A stretch of 64,000 bases of DNA from Tamarix chinensis (GCA_030549775.1 CM060178.1:72234652-72298651), one strand, 5' to 3'. Shown: positions 33,822 to 46,520, numbered from the stretch's first letter. Notes: generated by a model from the sequence alone, not told the origin. Made by a program: numbers and translations.

Positions 33822-34640
33822 ATGTATAATCTCAATGATAAAGTCCCCGAGTTGAAAGGGAACAACTACACAGTTTGGAAGGAGAGAATTCTCCTGAAGC
33901 TTAGTTATTGTGACATGAATGAGGCTATTGAGTATCTAAAGCTTGTGATTACTAAGGATAGCACTGATGAGGAAAAGATAGCACATGAGCGATGGGTGAT
34001 AGCCAATCGCATTAGTTTCATGTATATAAAGAAAAAAAGATATCTTCTTCCATAAGAGGATCAGATGATCACCATCAAGATGTTAATTACTTACTAAGGG
34101 CCATAAATGAATAGTTCGTCCAATCTAATAAGGTCTTAGCTAGTCTATTGATAATGGCATTTTCATCCATTAAGCTCACTACTATCAAGGATGTGCGTGA
34201 GCACATCATGAAAATGAGGGATTGGAAAGAACAGCTAAAGTCTCTAGAGGTTGACATGTCTTATGCTTTCTTGGTCCATTGCATCTTAAATACACTCTCA
34301 AATAAATATAGGCCATTCAAAGTCACCTATCACACACAAAGAGAAATATAGTCAATCAATGAACTAATAACCATGTGTGTACAAGAGGAGGAAAGACTCT
34401 TGATGGATCATAGGGAGATAGTGATGATGACAACCAAGGGAAAGGAAAAGAAGAAAAAGACAAGCTAAAAGGACAAAGGAAAAATCCCACCACAGGGTGA
34501 GGTAAAGAAGTAGTCTAGGTGTTTCTTCTATGAGAAGATGGGACATGTGGAGAAGGATTATGCAAAGTATAAAGCCTAGTTTGTTTAGAAGGTAATGTAA
34601 CCTCTTTGATATGTTTTGAATCTCATACAGTAGATACAAA
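33822..34640 (+). pseudogene. Copia gag with damaged zinc knuckle
   Basis: The start codon at 33,822 is likely authentic: MYNLNDKVPELKGNNYTVWK fits the usual gag N-terminus (L.G.NY..WK). The first piece runs to 34,055, and further pieces follow in shifted frames (LEVDMSYAFLVHCILNTL at 34,250-34,310). The knuckle at about 34,511-34,560 reads CFFYEKMGHVEKDY, where two of three cysteines have become tyrosine (TGT to TAT), so zinc binding would fail. Confidence 0.8.
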
Positions 34641-34644
34641 TCAA

Positions 34645-35160
34645 AACACTTGGTGAATTGGTTATGATTCTACAATCTATGTTTACAATTCCTTGCAGGT
34701 TATGGCAAGGATGAGGGAACTAGTAGGCAATGAACAAAGTATATTTACCAGTAACAAGATACATTCAGAATTCAAGGGATAGGCTTATGTAGATTGGTTC
34801 TCTCTAGTAATCATGTATTAATGTTGGACAAGAAATTTTATATTCCAAGTTTTAGTGTAAACTTGATTTCTATTTCAAGACTTGTACCGTTAAGATACTT
34901 ATTCATTTTCAAAAAAAAATTCAGTTACTTTGTTTTATGAAGCAAATTATGTTGGGCATGCTACATTGTCTGAAGGTCTTTACTCTATTGCTTTAATGCA
35001 CAATGATACATACGTTGCAATGAATTTGAACATTGGTTCAAAAATATGTGTTATGAATGAGGAATCATCAATGTTTTGGCACAAAAGATTAGGTCACATC
35101 TTTATTGAGAGAATAAGGATATTGGTGAATGACAGAGTACCGGTGCTCTAGAATTTATCG
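34645..35160 (+). pseudogene. Copia protease and GAG-pre-integrase region
   Basis: The sequence starts with TW, a stop, IGYDSTIYVYNSLQ, corresponding to TWWIDSGATTHVCNSLQ of intact elements; the DSG triplet is altered, so the protease is inactive. The open piece 34,930-35,151 (73 codons) contains ESSMFWHKRLGHI and RIRILVNDRVPVL, the GAG-pre-integrase motif (LWH.RLGHI...RI..L...G.L). Confidence 0.8.
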
Positions 35161-36000
35161 ACTTTAGCACTTGTATAAATTGTATAAAGGAAAAACAAAT
35201 TAACAAGTCTAAAAGAGGTGCCAATAAGAGTTCTCAACTACTTGAGATTTTACATACCGATATATGTAGTCCTAATATGGACTCACCCGGTCAGAGATAC
35301 TTCATCTCATTTATTGATCACTATTCACGATACATATATCTCTAGTTGCCGAAAAATAAGTATGAAGCATTAAATACTTATAAAGTATTCAAAGCTAAGG
35401 TAGAGAAACAATGTGAAAAGCAAATCAAAATCATGAGGTCTGATAGAGGTGCAGAGTAATATAGTAGGTATAGTGATGATGGACATGCACCTAGTCCATT
35501 TGCAAAGTTTCTTCAAGAGAATGAGATAGTTTCCCAATACACTATACCTAGTTCATGGGACCAAAATGGCATAGCTAATAGAAGAAACTAACATTATTAG
35601 ATATGGTGTGGAGTATGCTTACCAACTCCAATCTTCCTAGATCTTCGTGGAATGAAGCACCTAAGATGGAGGTATATATTTTAAACTAAGTTGCAATCAA
35701 AGGGATGTCTAAAACACCATTTGAGCTTTTTAAGGGTTGGAAGTAAAGTTTAAAACATATAAGATTTTGTGGATGTCCATTTGAAGTGAGAATTTATAAT
35801 CCATAAGAAAGGAAGCTAAACCCAATGACCATAAGTGGGTATTTAATTAGATATGCTAAAAGGTGTAAGGATTATAGGTTCTATTATCCATCACATAGCA
35901 CTAGATTTGTGGAGTCAAGAAATTCTAAATTTTTTTAAACATGACTTAATCGATGGGAGTGATCAGATTAGAGACCCAGTGCTGAATCTACTCATCCAAT
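35161..36000 (+). pseudogene. Copia integrase
   Basis: CINCIKEKQ begins the region. LLEILHTDICSPNMDSPGQR (first Asp), FISFIDHYSRYIYL, IKIMRSDRGAE (second Asp), QYTIPSSWDQNGIANRRN (here E of the usual GVAERRN is N, so the catalytic Glu is lost) and FELFKGWK follow in order. Several stops follow in the C-terminal part. Confidence 0.8.
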
Positions 36001-36229
36001 AGAGGAAGCTTCCACTTTATGTGATAGAGTGACTTTTGTTCACCGTACACTTCCAGTTCTAGTCATAATTGAACAACAAGTAAATGAACCTCCACAAAAT
36101 GTTGACATAAATTCATTAGATCAAGTTACTTAGGAACATCCTGAAGTTGTTGAGCAACCTCCACAAGAGGATGTTGGGTAACCTTTAAGAATATCTACTA
36201 GGAAAAGAAGGTCAGCTATACCTAGTGAC

Positions 36230-37260
36230 TATTATGTGTAATTACAAGAGTCTGACTATAACGTCTGTGCTATTGATGATCCCAAAACCTTTTCACATGC
36301 CATGAGTAGTTCAAAATGTAAGTTATGGTATGATGCCATGAAGGAAGAGATGGATTCCATGAAAGTCAACTAAGGTCTGAGACCTTGTACTGTTACCTGA
36401 TGGGGCAAAGCTTATTGTTTGTAAGTGGGTCTTTAGGACCAAAAGAGACTCGTCAAGCAACGTTGATAAGTACAATGCTAGAATAGTTGCTAAGGGGTTT
36501 ACTTAAAGATATGGAGAGTACTACAAGGATACTTTCTCTCCTGTGTCCACTAAGGATTCCCTTCTCATAGTTATGACATTAGTAACTCATTTTGATTTTG
36601 AGTTACAACAAATGGATGTGAAAATGACATTTTTCAATGGTGATCTTAAGGAAGAGGTATACATGAAACAACCTAAAGGGTTCTCTCATAAAGATAAAAA
36701 TCTTGTATGTAACCTTAAGAAAGCCATATATGGGTTCAAGCAAGCCTCCCAATAATGGAATTTAAGGCTAAATGGTGTCATTTCTTCATTTGGATATGAA
36801 TAGAATACCATGGATCAGTGTACATACATTAAGGTCAGTGGGAGTAAGGTTTTTTTTTTGTTTAATATGTGGATGACATTTTACTTGCATGCAATAATTA
36901 AGGAATGCTATATGCGGTGAAAAAATTTCTTTCTAACAATTTTGATATGAAGGATATGGGTGATGCATCCTATGTCATTAGCATTAAGATTCAGCAAGAT
37001 AGATCTAGATGGATATTAGAACTACCTTAAGAAGCACATATCAATAAGGTGTTAGAAAGATATAGAATGATAGATTATACAACAAGTGCGGCTCTAATTG
37101 TCAAGGGAGATAAATTGCAGCTAAGTCAATGTCCTAAGAATAACTTAGAAAGATATTGCATGAAGAACATCACATATGCTTCTGCAATAGGGAGTCTTAT
37201 GTATGCTCAAGTTTGGACAAGACCTAACATTGCATATGCCATTGGAGTATTGGGATGTTA
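36230..37260 (+). pseudogene. Copia reverse transcriptase
   Basis: Motifs in order are MKEEMDSM, GAKLIVCKWVFRTKRDS, ARIVAKGF, ykdTFSPVSTKDSL, QQMDVKMTFFNGDLKEEVYM (catalytic Asp), AIYGFKQASQ, YVDDILL at about 36,868-36,890 (both Asp kept), GSLMYAQVWTRPNIAYAIGVL. Four open pieces (36,543-36,755; 37,049-37,261; 37,203-37,424 and others) are separated by stops and frame breaks. Confidence 0.85.
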
Positions 37261-37329
37261 GTAGAGTAATCCTAGAACTAATCACTACAAACAAAGTTAA
37301 GAGGTATCTGAAGGGAAATAAGGACTACA

Positions 37330-37861
37330 TGCTCATGTATCATCATGTTGAGGATTTGGAGGTAGTAAGCTATTCGGATGAAAACTTTGCTAGTTGTGTA
37401 GATTCACACGAGTTTACTTTTTGATTCATTTTCCTACTAGTTGGTGGAGCAACATCCTAAAAAGGTAAAAAAGCAAGATTGCATAGCCACCTCAACAATG
37501 GAAGTAGAACTCATTTCATCATTTGAAGCCACAAAACATGGTGTATGGTTTAGGAATTTCATATCGGTCTTGGAATAGTTTATTCCATTTCTAAACCTTT
37601 CATGCTCAAGTGTGATAATGCAGCTGTCATCTTTATCTCAAGGAACAACAGAAGTGGTAGTCATGTTAAGTGTATAACATAAAGTACTTGAAGATAAAGG
37701 AACATGTTTCAAAAGGAGAAGTTATCCTGGAACATATAAGTACTAATTATATGTCACCTGATCCTTTAACTAATAGTATGCCACCAAGAAAGTTTAAGGA
37801 TCATGTGTATAATATGGGTGTTAGACCCACTATACAACTACATTATTATGATACATATTGA
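37330..37861 (+). pseudogene. Copia RNase H and polyprotein C-terminus
   Basis: DLEVVSYSDENFASCVDSHE (first Asp), STMEVELISSFEATKHGVWF with the Glu, LKCDNAAVIFIS (Asp) and, in the last piece, IKYLKIKEHVSKGEVILEHI, NYMSPDPLTNSMPPRKFKDH and GV. This is the normal copia end, and the stop at 37,861 is natural. About 260 bp of untranslated sequence and the polypurine tract follow. Confidence 0.85.
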
Positions 37862-38134
37862 TGTTTCAAATAAAGTCGTGTTTACTTCTCATTTGGTTTG
37901 TATACATATGGTTTGTTGAGAAATAACACATTTAGTAAAGGAGCTTGAATAAACATTGGGTTTATTCATAAAGTTAAAGTTGTGGATGAAATTAGTACAT
38001 TATAATACATGGAAGATAACTTTTGAAATGTCAAAATCTTGTCGTTGTGATCCGTATATCAGTTTCATCATTCAGTATGTACTAACATAAGAAAACCATG
38101 TTGAGAATTTAATTTATATGGACCAAGTGGGAGA

Positions 38135-38868
38135 TATATATATATATATTCTTTATAAAAGTATTGTTATTATTTTATAATTAAATCATTTTATATTTTA
38201 TATATATATATATGTTAACCCTTGGTGTGGTCCATACTAAATTTGATATAAATGTTGGCCATAAAGTTTTTATTGTATGGTAACATATTAGTAATTAAGT
38301 ATAATCCTAAATTTCTTTATCTAATTCTTGATTGTAGAATTATAATTAAATTATTATATATAAAGGCATATGTGTTGTTTGATGGAAAAAATTAAGTGAG
38401 ATAATTTAATTATCTTATTAATTAAATTATCTTAATTTTTTGATTTAAATAATTTTTAAATTTAAATTTGAATTAAAGGGAGGGAAAATAGTTGTTGGTT
38501 TTCATAACCAACTCCACCCTATTTTCTTACATGACATAAATGTGGGATTAAGGGTGTGTATTGTAGATTTTTTACACACACACTCTCTCTCTTTCTGTAG
38601 AAGTATTTTACTCTTGAATACATACACATATAAACATTATAGAATAAGAAAGAGGCTATTTTTCTTCAATTTTGTTAGTGATTTTTGTGTGAAATCAAAG
38701 AAGACTAAGAAATATAAAGAACGTTATCATTCTCCTTCCTTGTTATAAGCATGCAGCATCGGGTTTGAGGAAAAGGGAGTGGACTTGCAAAATTTGACTC
38801 CAAAAATTATAAATTGTGAATTCGGTGTATTTAATCCTGTCAATGGTAGGAGGTATGCTATATATATA

Positions 38869-38946
<78 letters not shown>

Positions 38947-39080
38947 TTTTATGATCTTAATTTCAAATAAAGTTTGTTATTTTATGTATTAGGATTTCAC
39001 ATGAATTTTAATTTGATTGTGCTTGAATTTGTATTAATAATGTGTTAATTATATGATTCATGTCATATTATTGCTTAACA
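38135..39080 (+). repeat. 3' LTR, about 946 bp, start eroded
   Basis: It matches the 5' LTR and ends TTGCTTAACA. The first eight bases (TGTTAAGA) are missing: the polypurine tract runs straight into TATATATA. Most of the extra length relative to the 5' LTR is a (TA)n expansion at 38,872-38,943. Short frames inside (38,542-38,970) are LTR sequence, not genes. Confidence 0.9.
38872..38943. repeat. (TA)n microsatellite expanded in the 3' LTR
   Basis: About 36 TA units. The 5' LTR has only two short TA runs at the matching place (about 32,740-32,763). Confidence 0.95.
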
Positions 39081-39085
39081 CTTAA
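39081..39085 (+). repeat. Target-site duplication, right copy (CTTAA)
   Basis: Identical to 32,045-32,049. Confidence 0.85.
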
Positions 39086-40590
39086 ATATATAAAGACCAT
39101 TTTGACTGAATAGAATAGCTAGGTTACTCTTCTACTTGAATGTATGAGCTAAAAAGACTACCCAGAGAAGTTTGAAATTTTTTTAGCTATAGTAGAAGGA
39201 ATCTCCTAATGCTTTGATTAGATAGGAATGTAAAATTTAAGATGGAGAGAAGAGTTATATTATCACTAAAATGTTGTTGGTTGTCAGTACAACTTTTATA
39301 TGGAGGGTATTACTCATTTATGTAGCTTTTAGAGGCCTAGGGTAGTATGAGAGAAATTCTAATTAATTTCATGCAAACTTTATTGTATCATATCATTTGG
39401 ACCCCATCCACTCCTCTTCACCACCTTTCTTTAATCTTTGGTATCTCTCATGATCTGATAAAGTGCATATGCCCTAGGAGGAGACCCATTAAGATTGAAA
39501 GCCCAGCAATCTGTTTAATATATTTACTAAAAACTATTTCTCAAATTTGATTATTAGAAAACTCAATTTTGCCCATTCAGTATTATCTGGTAAAAAATAC
39601 TACATTTTTTAATGCTCTTAGAAATTGACATGTTTAGGTGTATATTATAAACTTTGTTTCTTAGGTTTGATTTACTGAGAACTCAAGTAAGCATCAATAG
39701 TATTGATTCACATCATCCATATATCGATTTTAGATGTTTTTATATTCATAATTCATTAGTCTTATAATTATTAGTGCACCTCATTATCTATATTATTATA
39801 TATTATTACCTCATACAGATTTCAAACTGTTTTGCATATTATTTTAAGAACATCATTATCTATAGTATCTACTATATTATTACTTCATGAATAGGTCCTG
39901 CTATTTTTTACTAAATATTGCCACCATTACCATTATACTTTTATTAATTACCCACCCACTACCAAATAATCTTAATTATAATCAAAGAGTCAATACAAAT
40001 TAATAAATAGCAAATTAGTAAGGGCAGGATTTATTATAACTATATATTACTTCCACCATTTTTCAAATAAATCTTTTTACTTCAACATTTTTGTTTCAAA
40101 ATGAAATTTCTTTTTAACATTTAATGCTTGATTTTTTATTTTTACTCCTAATTTTTTCTCTTTCTTCTTCTATACATTAATTGTCATATTATATTCCAAT
40201 AAAAGATATAATTGTCATATTAAGGATATATTTATTACATCCTAAAACAGGGTGTAAACTGCTAAAAAGACTTTCTTTTAGAATCGGAGGAAATATCAAT
40301 AAATAAAATGTTCTTAACCATAATTATAAATAATTAATCAATATAAATAATATTAATTTTAATTATATAAAATGTTTAGAAGATTTATATTAATTATAAT
40401 TATAAAAAATAATGTTAATTATAATTATAAAGAAATAATTAATAAGAATACTATTAGTTATAATTATTATTTATAATTAATAAAAATATTACTACTCTTA
40501 ATTGTAATAAGAATAATATTAGTTATAATTAATAATTTATAAGAATGTTGTTCGTTATAATTATTAATTACAATATGATTCTGTTATATT
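39086..40590. other. AT-rich DNA without recognised gene
   Basis: The right part (40,310-40,580) is low-complexity with repeated TTATAATTATTAAT-like words. The rest shows no domain or terminal repeat. Given the candidate exons that follow, part of this could be an intron. Confidence 0.45.
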
Positions 40591-40594
40591 CAGA

Positions 40595-40861
40595 AAACTG
40601 CTGAAAAGGGTTGAGTAGATTAATTATCTTCTTCTGGGCAAAAATTTTGATGTTCACATGCCTGAGCTATTAATCTGAGAGTTGAATCTTTATGAGAGAA
40701 GCAATGATTTAAAAAGACAGGTCATCAATAATTGTCCAACGCCAGGATATGTGCGGCACCAACATAAGCAAAAAGATGCGGATTGTTAAGCCATGAAGGA
40801 GAGGCAGAAAAAGAAACAACTATATGAGTTCTGCCAATATTAATTTGGGATATATGATCAG
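40595..40861 (+). pseudogene. Candidate exon of a decayed host gene, product unknown
   Basis: One frame reads RKLLKRVE, stop, INYLLLGKNFDVHMPELLI, stop, ELNLYERSNDLKRQVINNCP, TPGYVRHQHKQKDADC, stop, AMKERQKKKQLYEFCQY, stop, FGIYDQ. Two of the stops (TAA after DADC and after FCQY) are one C-to-T change from glutamine. The sequence then meets a good splice donor, CAG/GTGAAA at 40,859-40,864. Composition is charged and non-repetitive, unlike the transposon pieces. I do not recognise the family; a nuclear coiled or basic-rich protein would fit. The frame with stops means it is either a pseudogene or misread by me. Confidence 0.35.
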
Positions 40862-41292
40862 GTGAAACATTTCTTTTTTTGCTGAAAGAATTTTGTTCTC
40901 TCCTGTCACACTTTAAGATCTAATGGATTATGGACGTACTTCAATTTTTTATTTGTTGTTTCGCGTGCCATGCAAAATCAGTTTGAGACAGAAATTATAG
41001 TACACATCTCAGGGTAGTTTCAACTTTCAATGGAGGGGTATATATTGGTTTCAGCTAGATAAGATTTATTTCTGTGCTTCTGATTGTTGGTCTTGATTGT
41101 TTTGAATGATTCTTTGACCTAGATAACATGATGATCCTCTAACCTAGTTATTTGTTTTCAGTAACGATATGGAACAACTTTGTTGCCTGCATTTGCTTTA
41201 CTCTGTTATGTCCGCCGCAATCTTTTCCTTATTTTCTGTAGTGTTATTTACCGTGCCTATATATGAGGAAATTTTACCTGCATTTTTGCAGG

Positions 41293-41588
41293 TTACCTCT
41301 TTATGAGGACAAAAAATAAAGTCACTGGTATGGAAGAAGCTGATAATGTGCCGTCAACTACAGCTATATCAACGAGTTCAGCTATCGACAAATCCACACC
41401 TTCTCTTCTCACAGTAGAGCCTGTTAAGCATGATCCAATTCCTGAGAACCTGCAACGTGAGTTATTCAAGTGGATGTATTGAGAGAGATGAGGAAGGTCA
41501 AGCCTGGTAATGAAGAGAATAAGCATATCGATGAGGAAAAAGCCTTTCTGAAACAGATGATTCGGGAAAAGGAGATCCCAAAAATATA
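41293..41588 (+). pseudogene. Candidate last exon of the same gene, frameshifted
   Basis: After a clear splice acceptor (TTTTTGCAG ending at 41,291) one frame reads LFMRTKNKVTGMEEADNVPS, a Ser/Thr-rich linker, then EPVKHDPIPENLQRELFKWM and stops at TGA. Shifting by one base at about 41,478, the charged pattern continues (MRKVKPGNEENKHIDEEKAF, LKQMIREKEIPKI) to a TAG at 41,587. The simplest reading is one inserted A in ATGTATTGAG. The C-terminal part looks like a helical, strongly conserved tail, but I cannot name the family. About 700 bp of 3'-UTR-like sequence follows. An assembly error or an alternative splice is possible. Confidence 0.45.
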
Positions 41589-42300
41589 GTTTTAGTTTTT
41601 TTACGATACGAACCAGACTGGATTTCTGGTTTGTTACGTCTGAATTGGAAAAAAAAAATTCAATGTTTATAGGATGACCATCGTTTGAAAGTTCAAATTG
41701 TGTACATTGTATCTTCTATTGTTAATTATTAGTGTTCCCCTTCCTGTTCGCTAGCTGGTCGTCTTTCTTGATTGTAAACTTGCAAAATTTTTGGAATATA
41801 TCCTGTCGAGTTACGTATTTGTTAGCTATTGACAATTTGATGGAAGCAAACAGTGCGAGCCCTCGGTCTTATCTATGCCTTAACTGTACGCGAATGATCT
41901 CAAGTACATCCTATAAGAAGATTTGAGTATTTTTGGTAATCATAAGCAGCCTTAAAAGCTCTGTTTGGTACGTAGTTTTTTTTCTCAGTTTTAAAATTCA
42001 TCTTTAAAAATTTACTTGAATAAGCTTATAGCTTTTTAGATTTAAGCTAGCTTTGAAGTAATCTAGCTTATAAACTAGTTTTGTGTCTTTTTCTCATTGC
42101 GCGACCTGCCATAGAATGCTCAGTATCCTGTCGCCTATATTTGGTGGAAAAGTCCGATGGAAGGCAATCCCGTGCTGGTTTATGGCAATGGAAGCACAAT
42201 ACTTTTGAGTCTAGGTTGATGGCATCCTGGTTAGAGGTGTTGAAAAATCCAACAAGCTTGTGAGCTGAGTAGGCTTGTTAAAAGTTTGATTTGAATCCTT
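41589..42300 (+). other. 3'-UTR-like sequence after the candidate gene
   Basis: Mixed-composition DNA without transposon motifs, T-rich near the start. Two short open frames (41,732-41,926 and 42,081-42,263) show no domain pattern. I read it as the untranslated end of, and spacer after, the decayed gene. Confidence 0.3.
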
Positions 42301-42359
42301 TGTTTAGATAAATAAATAAAATTCAAACTTTATTTTTAGGTTTTTTTATTAAATAAGTT

Positions 42360-42474
42360 TTTATTCGTTTGTTCACATGCTCACTCATATTCGGCTCGAG
42401 TTTGGTTCGATTAGTTTATCAGCTCAGCTCGTTTATTTATAGGTTGGGCTTATATAAAATTTACTTAATAAATG
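42360..42474. repeat. Degraded CGAGCC-rich repeat, split by the next element
   Basis: The words CGGCTCGAG, CAGCTCAGCTCGTTTATTTATAGG resemble the hAT MITE at 49,211. Related words (ATGAGCCAA, GGCTCATTT) resume right of the big insertion at about 52,700-52,900, so the LTR-like element probably inserted into an old copy of that repeat. Confidence 0.4.
42470..42474 (+). repeat. Target-site duplication, left copy (AAATG)
   Basis: Repeated at 52,637-52,641 around the nested element. Confidence 0.8.
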
Positions 42475-44880
42475 TGTAACACACCTATTTTTAGCACTTG
42501 AAAATTTCTTTAAAAAGAATTGATTACGGAAGCTAAGCCAATAAAAACATAAGTTGTTACAGCCAAACTTAGTATAAATCCGGTTCTTCTACCTTTCTTA
42601 CACTAAGTGTTAAGGTTAAAGCACATATCCGCTTAAATTAAGAATAAAAATGGATAAGAAGAAGAGAAACGTTTTATTACAATATTAAACTATTCTGATA
42701 ACACAAGATTAAACAACAGAGTTACAACTGATAAAGGGAAGAAATATATAAGGGGACATAAGAGTCCAATAGATATCTATATCAAAAGATGCCGCAATGG
42801 ACAACGGATAGTCCTAACTCTCAATCCCTATCAAAAGCCATCAAGTTGTACCCTCAAAGTACTCCTGCAAGGTAAAGATTGCCCATTGAATAGGTAAGGG
42901 ACCATAAAACAGAACCCATCAGTACAATGGTACTGAGTAAACCAATATACAATACTAAGCATGTAAATATCACATGGAGCATATAGAAGGTAACACAAAG
43001 TATCATTTCATAACACGTTAAATAGTACATACCATAACTAAGTGTCACATTCATACTATAACTCATATCATATCATATGCCACATGTCCATCACATCAAA
43101 CTTAACCATAGTACAACTATTTCATTAATTCAATTATACCGAGGGTGTTCCACGAAAAGAAAAACACCAAACCATAATTAAGGCCCTTCACAATAACCAC
43201 ATCTATTCTACTTATAACATGATAAGGAAATTACTAAGATAATTACCAACCAATAAACCAAATATAAATGGTGCACGAATGCAACTATCAAACCAACATA
43301 CCAAAACCATGTAGTGTACAGAGGCAACTACCAAATCGACAAATCACAACAATCCATTTAAATCCTTCTACAATAATTATTTATATTTTATTTACTCAAG
43401 TGGATATAATAATAACTTAGAGACATATAAGTACACTAGTCATACTTGTGTGCTAAAGCAACACAGTATCCTCCCAACTTGTAACCCAGAGACATACAAG
43501 TACTCTGGTCATACAGGTGCAACAAAGCAACGCAATATCCTCCCATCCTAGGACACCTAATTCTTAAGCATCAATACCCCTTATAGGGCTCGTAAGTCAC
43601 CTATAGAGTAGACTAACGCCGTAGCCGAAATGTCGAGGCATCCGACGAAACAACCAAACCAAATCAAGGGCTCCTACCTCGTCTCTAGGGTAGCTAACCC
43701 TAAAGAGCAACCATTCCCAAATATCGAGATCTTTCACTTTAAATATTAATATCTTAATAAGGTGATCATAAAATATTACATAATACACATCAATTCCACT
43801 TTCATACTTAACCATTTTTCTTTTTATTTCCAATTATTCAAGCAAACCATAAGGTCAACATTCCAAAACAAAATCAAAGTTAACACTAAGTTCAACCTAG
43901 GAATTCATTAAGGTCATCCTTGTCCAATTATTCACACTTTTAGGCATAATAAGTCATAAATGACCAACATACCCTTATATGTATTTACTTTATAATTTCC
44001 CACTTTAATACCAATTGTTATTAGAAATAAGTGAAATTCATGGTATGACTAAATAACATTAAAATAGGAACATTAATATAAAATTTCAATTCTAGAATTT
44101 TTCAAGAGTGAAAAAAATACCATTTTGCCCCTAAAACACAATTAAGCTCATTTAACACTGAAAATAGTAATCATGCATAATTATTTTAACACAAACAACC
44201 CTATTTTAATATGCTATCATACATATATTTAAAATACATACAATTAACATACCCTTGAATAAAAAAATACATGGTCACACACTTAGAGAAATTAATAATA
44301 ATATACGATGCATGCATACTTTTTATGAGATTATAAGAAAGCATAAATTACACTTAAGTATAACATAAAAAATAAAAATAAAAACTCCAAACATGCTATC
44401 ACATGATTTTTATATATTTAGTAGGAGCATATGGGTTACCTTTTTCCAAGCATAAATAACAAAATAACACAAAGAACCTCCAAAAGAATATCAACGCCTT
44501 CAAAAGATGGAGACACAAGAGGAGAAGACAAAAGATGACAACTTCACAATTTAACTAAAAATCTAACCTTCTTTACTTATTTAAAAATAAATAAAGGCTG
44601 GATAGAAGGAAATGTAGAAGTTAAAACAAGAGAATAAGGATAAAGAGAGGAGTATTGTTCTTGGTTATAAGTTCAACAAAGCTTAAGAATACTTAGCAAA
44701 AATAACCAAAATGAAGAGAAAGGCGAGAGTAACCAAGAGGAGAAAATGAGAGAAATGCTTAAAGAAAATAAGGCAAGACAAATGGGGTATAAATAGGGGA
44801 TGGAGGAACCAAAATCTATAGCCACAAGAGGGGGAGAGGTAGCTTGTTCAACACATGAATGATAAAAGACAAGGTGGTAG

Positions 44881-44885
44881 AGTGT
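44881..44885 (+). repeat. Target-site duplication, left copy (AGTGT)
   Basis: Repeated at 50,179-50,183. Confidence 0.85.
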
Positions 44886-45595
44886 TGTAACATCCCTAAA
44901 TTTCACTCCTAAAAAAATTTTCGTTTAAAAGAATAATGCAGAAGCTAAAATAGGATTTGGGGAATGTTACCACCACACTTAACACAAGATACATGTCTAC
45001 CATCTATCTCATGCTAGATGCAAGGCTAAAACCTATCTAACAAAATTTAACCAACATCTATGTAGTGAGGATAAACTCCCACAAGGAGATACCCACACGC
45101 AGATGGGAAGTGACCAATTTCACTGAATAAAATTATCGCTGAATAAATCAGCGGAACCTGTGAAATAATCTTGGACTTTAAAACTTAAAAAGAAAAGAAT
45201 ATAAAATCTAAATACGTCTCCAAAAAAATCACAAACAAACTAAATACAAATCAAGTGAATGATTTATACACCAAAATAATACATTTGAGATACAATAAAA
45301 TCTTAGAAGAGAACCAAGGGGCATCCCAACAGTGGAGCCAACTTTATTTACCAAATTGAATCACTGGATAGCCTACTCTCAAAATCCAAGGAAAACATTC
45401 CTCCCAACAATAAGACATTCAATACTGAACCTACACAAATGGTCTACTCCCCACCATTAGTGGATCATCACATGACCCAAACAACTAAGGTAGTATCAGT
45501 ACGGGTCCAGTGCTGAGTAAATCATGATTACCTAACTCATAGAAGGAAACATGACACACATAAGATATGGCAATCTTTAGCTTACAATACTCATT

Positions 45596-45773
45596 CTCGA
45601 TTACATGTGCGATAAATATACTATTCTACTCATGCAATAACTCATACTTGATTACACATGCGATACATACATTATTCTAGTCATATAGTAACTCATGCTC
45701 GATTATACATACGATACATGCATCATTTTACTCATATAATAACTCATGCTTGATTATACGTATGACACATACA
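45596..45773 (+). repeat. 51-bp tandem repeat, about 3.5 copies
   Basis: Units start at 45,596, 45,647, 45,698 and 45,749, each beginning CTYGATTA and containing TAACTCATG near the end. The 51-bp spacing is exact although the units differ by substitutions. Confidence 0.85.
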
Positions 45774-46520
45774 ATAGAACATGGGGTCACAAACTCATAC
45801 TCATAATACATGACTAGACATGACAATACATAAGGTACAAGCGTATAAGAAAATCAAGATCACATGCTAAGTAACACACACTACCCTAGAAGGTATCATT
45901 CTACACATAAGGCCCACATATGATTTAAATAATAGATCATGCGATAATGGAATATTGACATGTGTCATACGGTAACACTATTGTAAAGGAGACAGCCAAG
46001 AGACATGCATAAGAAATACAAATATAAAGTCCATAAGTGAACAAGAATAATTCATTATTATATTCCTTTATTGTGATCACCACCATTTATTTATATTATC
46101 TTAAGGACGGAGACTCAAATAGATTGTAACAACTAATCTAGTACTTTAACGGTGCTAACCCTAGCTGGCCCACCCAAAAACGTAACCACACCACCAATAA
46201 ATAGGGCACCTAATCATTTAAGGTGCATACGCCCTATAGGGCCAAAATATATCAAGACACCTATAGATTAAAAAAGGGCATCTCCAGACCTCGTAAGGCC
46301 CCAGGATCAGAGAATAGAAAAACACCAAAATGGTACCAAGTGAATACCAAACCTAACTCAAATAGCTACCCCGAGTGATACAAGTCACGACTAAAGAACT
46401 TTCAATTTAAGTGATTAATATTTTATTTAAGGATTTAACCAATCATAAATTAGGCCCACATAATAGCACTTAACTCACATCTATCAACACAATGAATTTC
46501 CATTATTATATCAATATCAA

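Larger units (their letters stand above)
32050..39080 (+). mobile_element. Structurally complete Ty1/copia element with two LTRs, 7,031 bp
   Basis: Two direct LTRs (32,050-32,899 and 38,135-39,080) enclose a primer site, gag, zinc knuckle, protease, integrase, reverse transcriptase, RNase H and a polypurine tract (AAGTGGGAGA, 38,125-38,134). The flanks CTTAA at 32,045-32,049 and 39,081-39,085 are a perfect target duplication. Stops and frameshifts occur in all domains, so the element is not autonomous now. The short gag beginning LNDKVPELKGNNYTVWKER and the single-polyprotein order are typical of plant copia elements. Confidence 0.92.
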
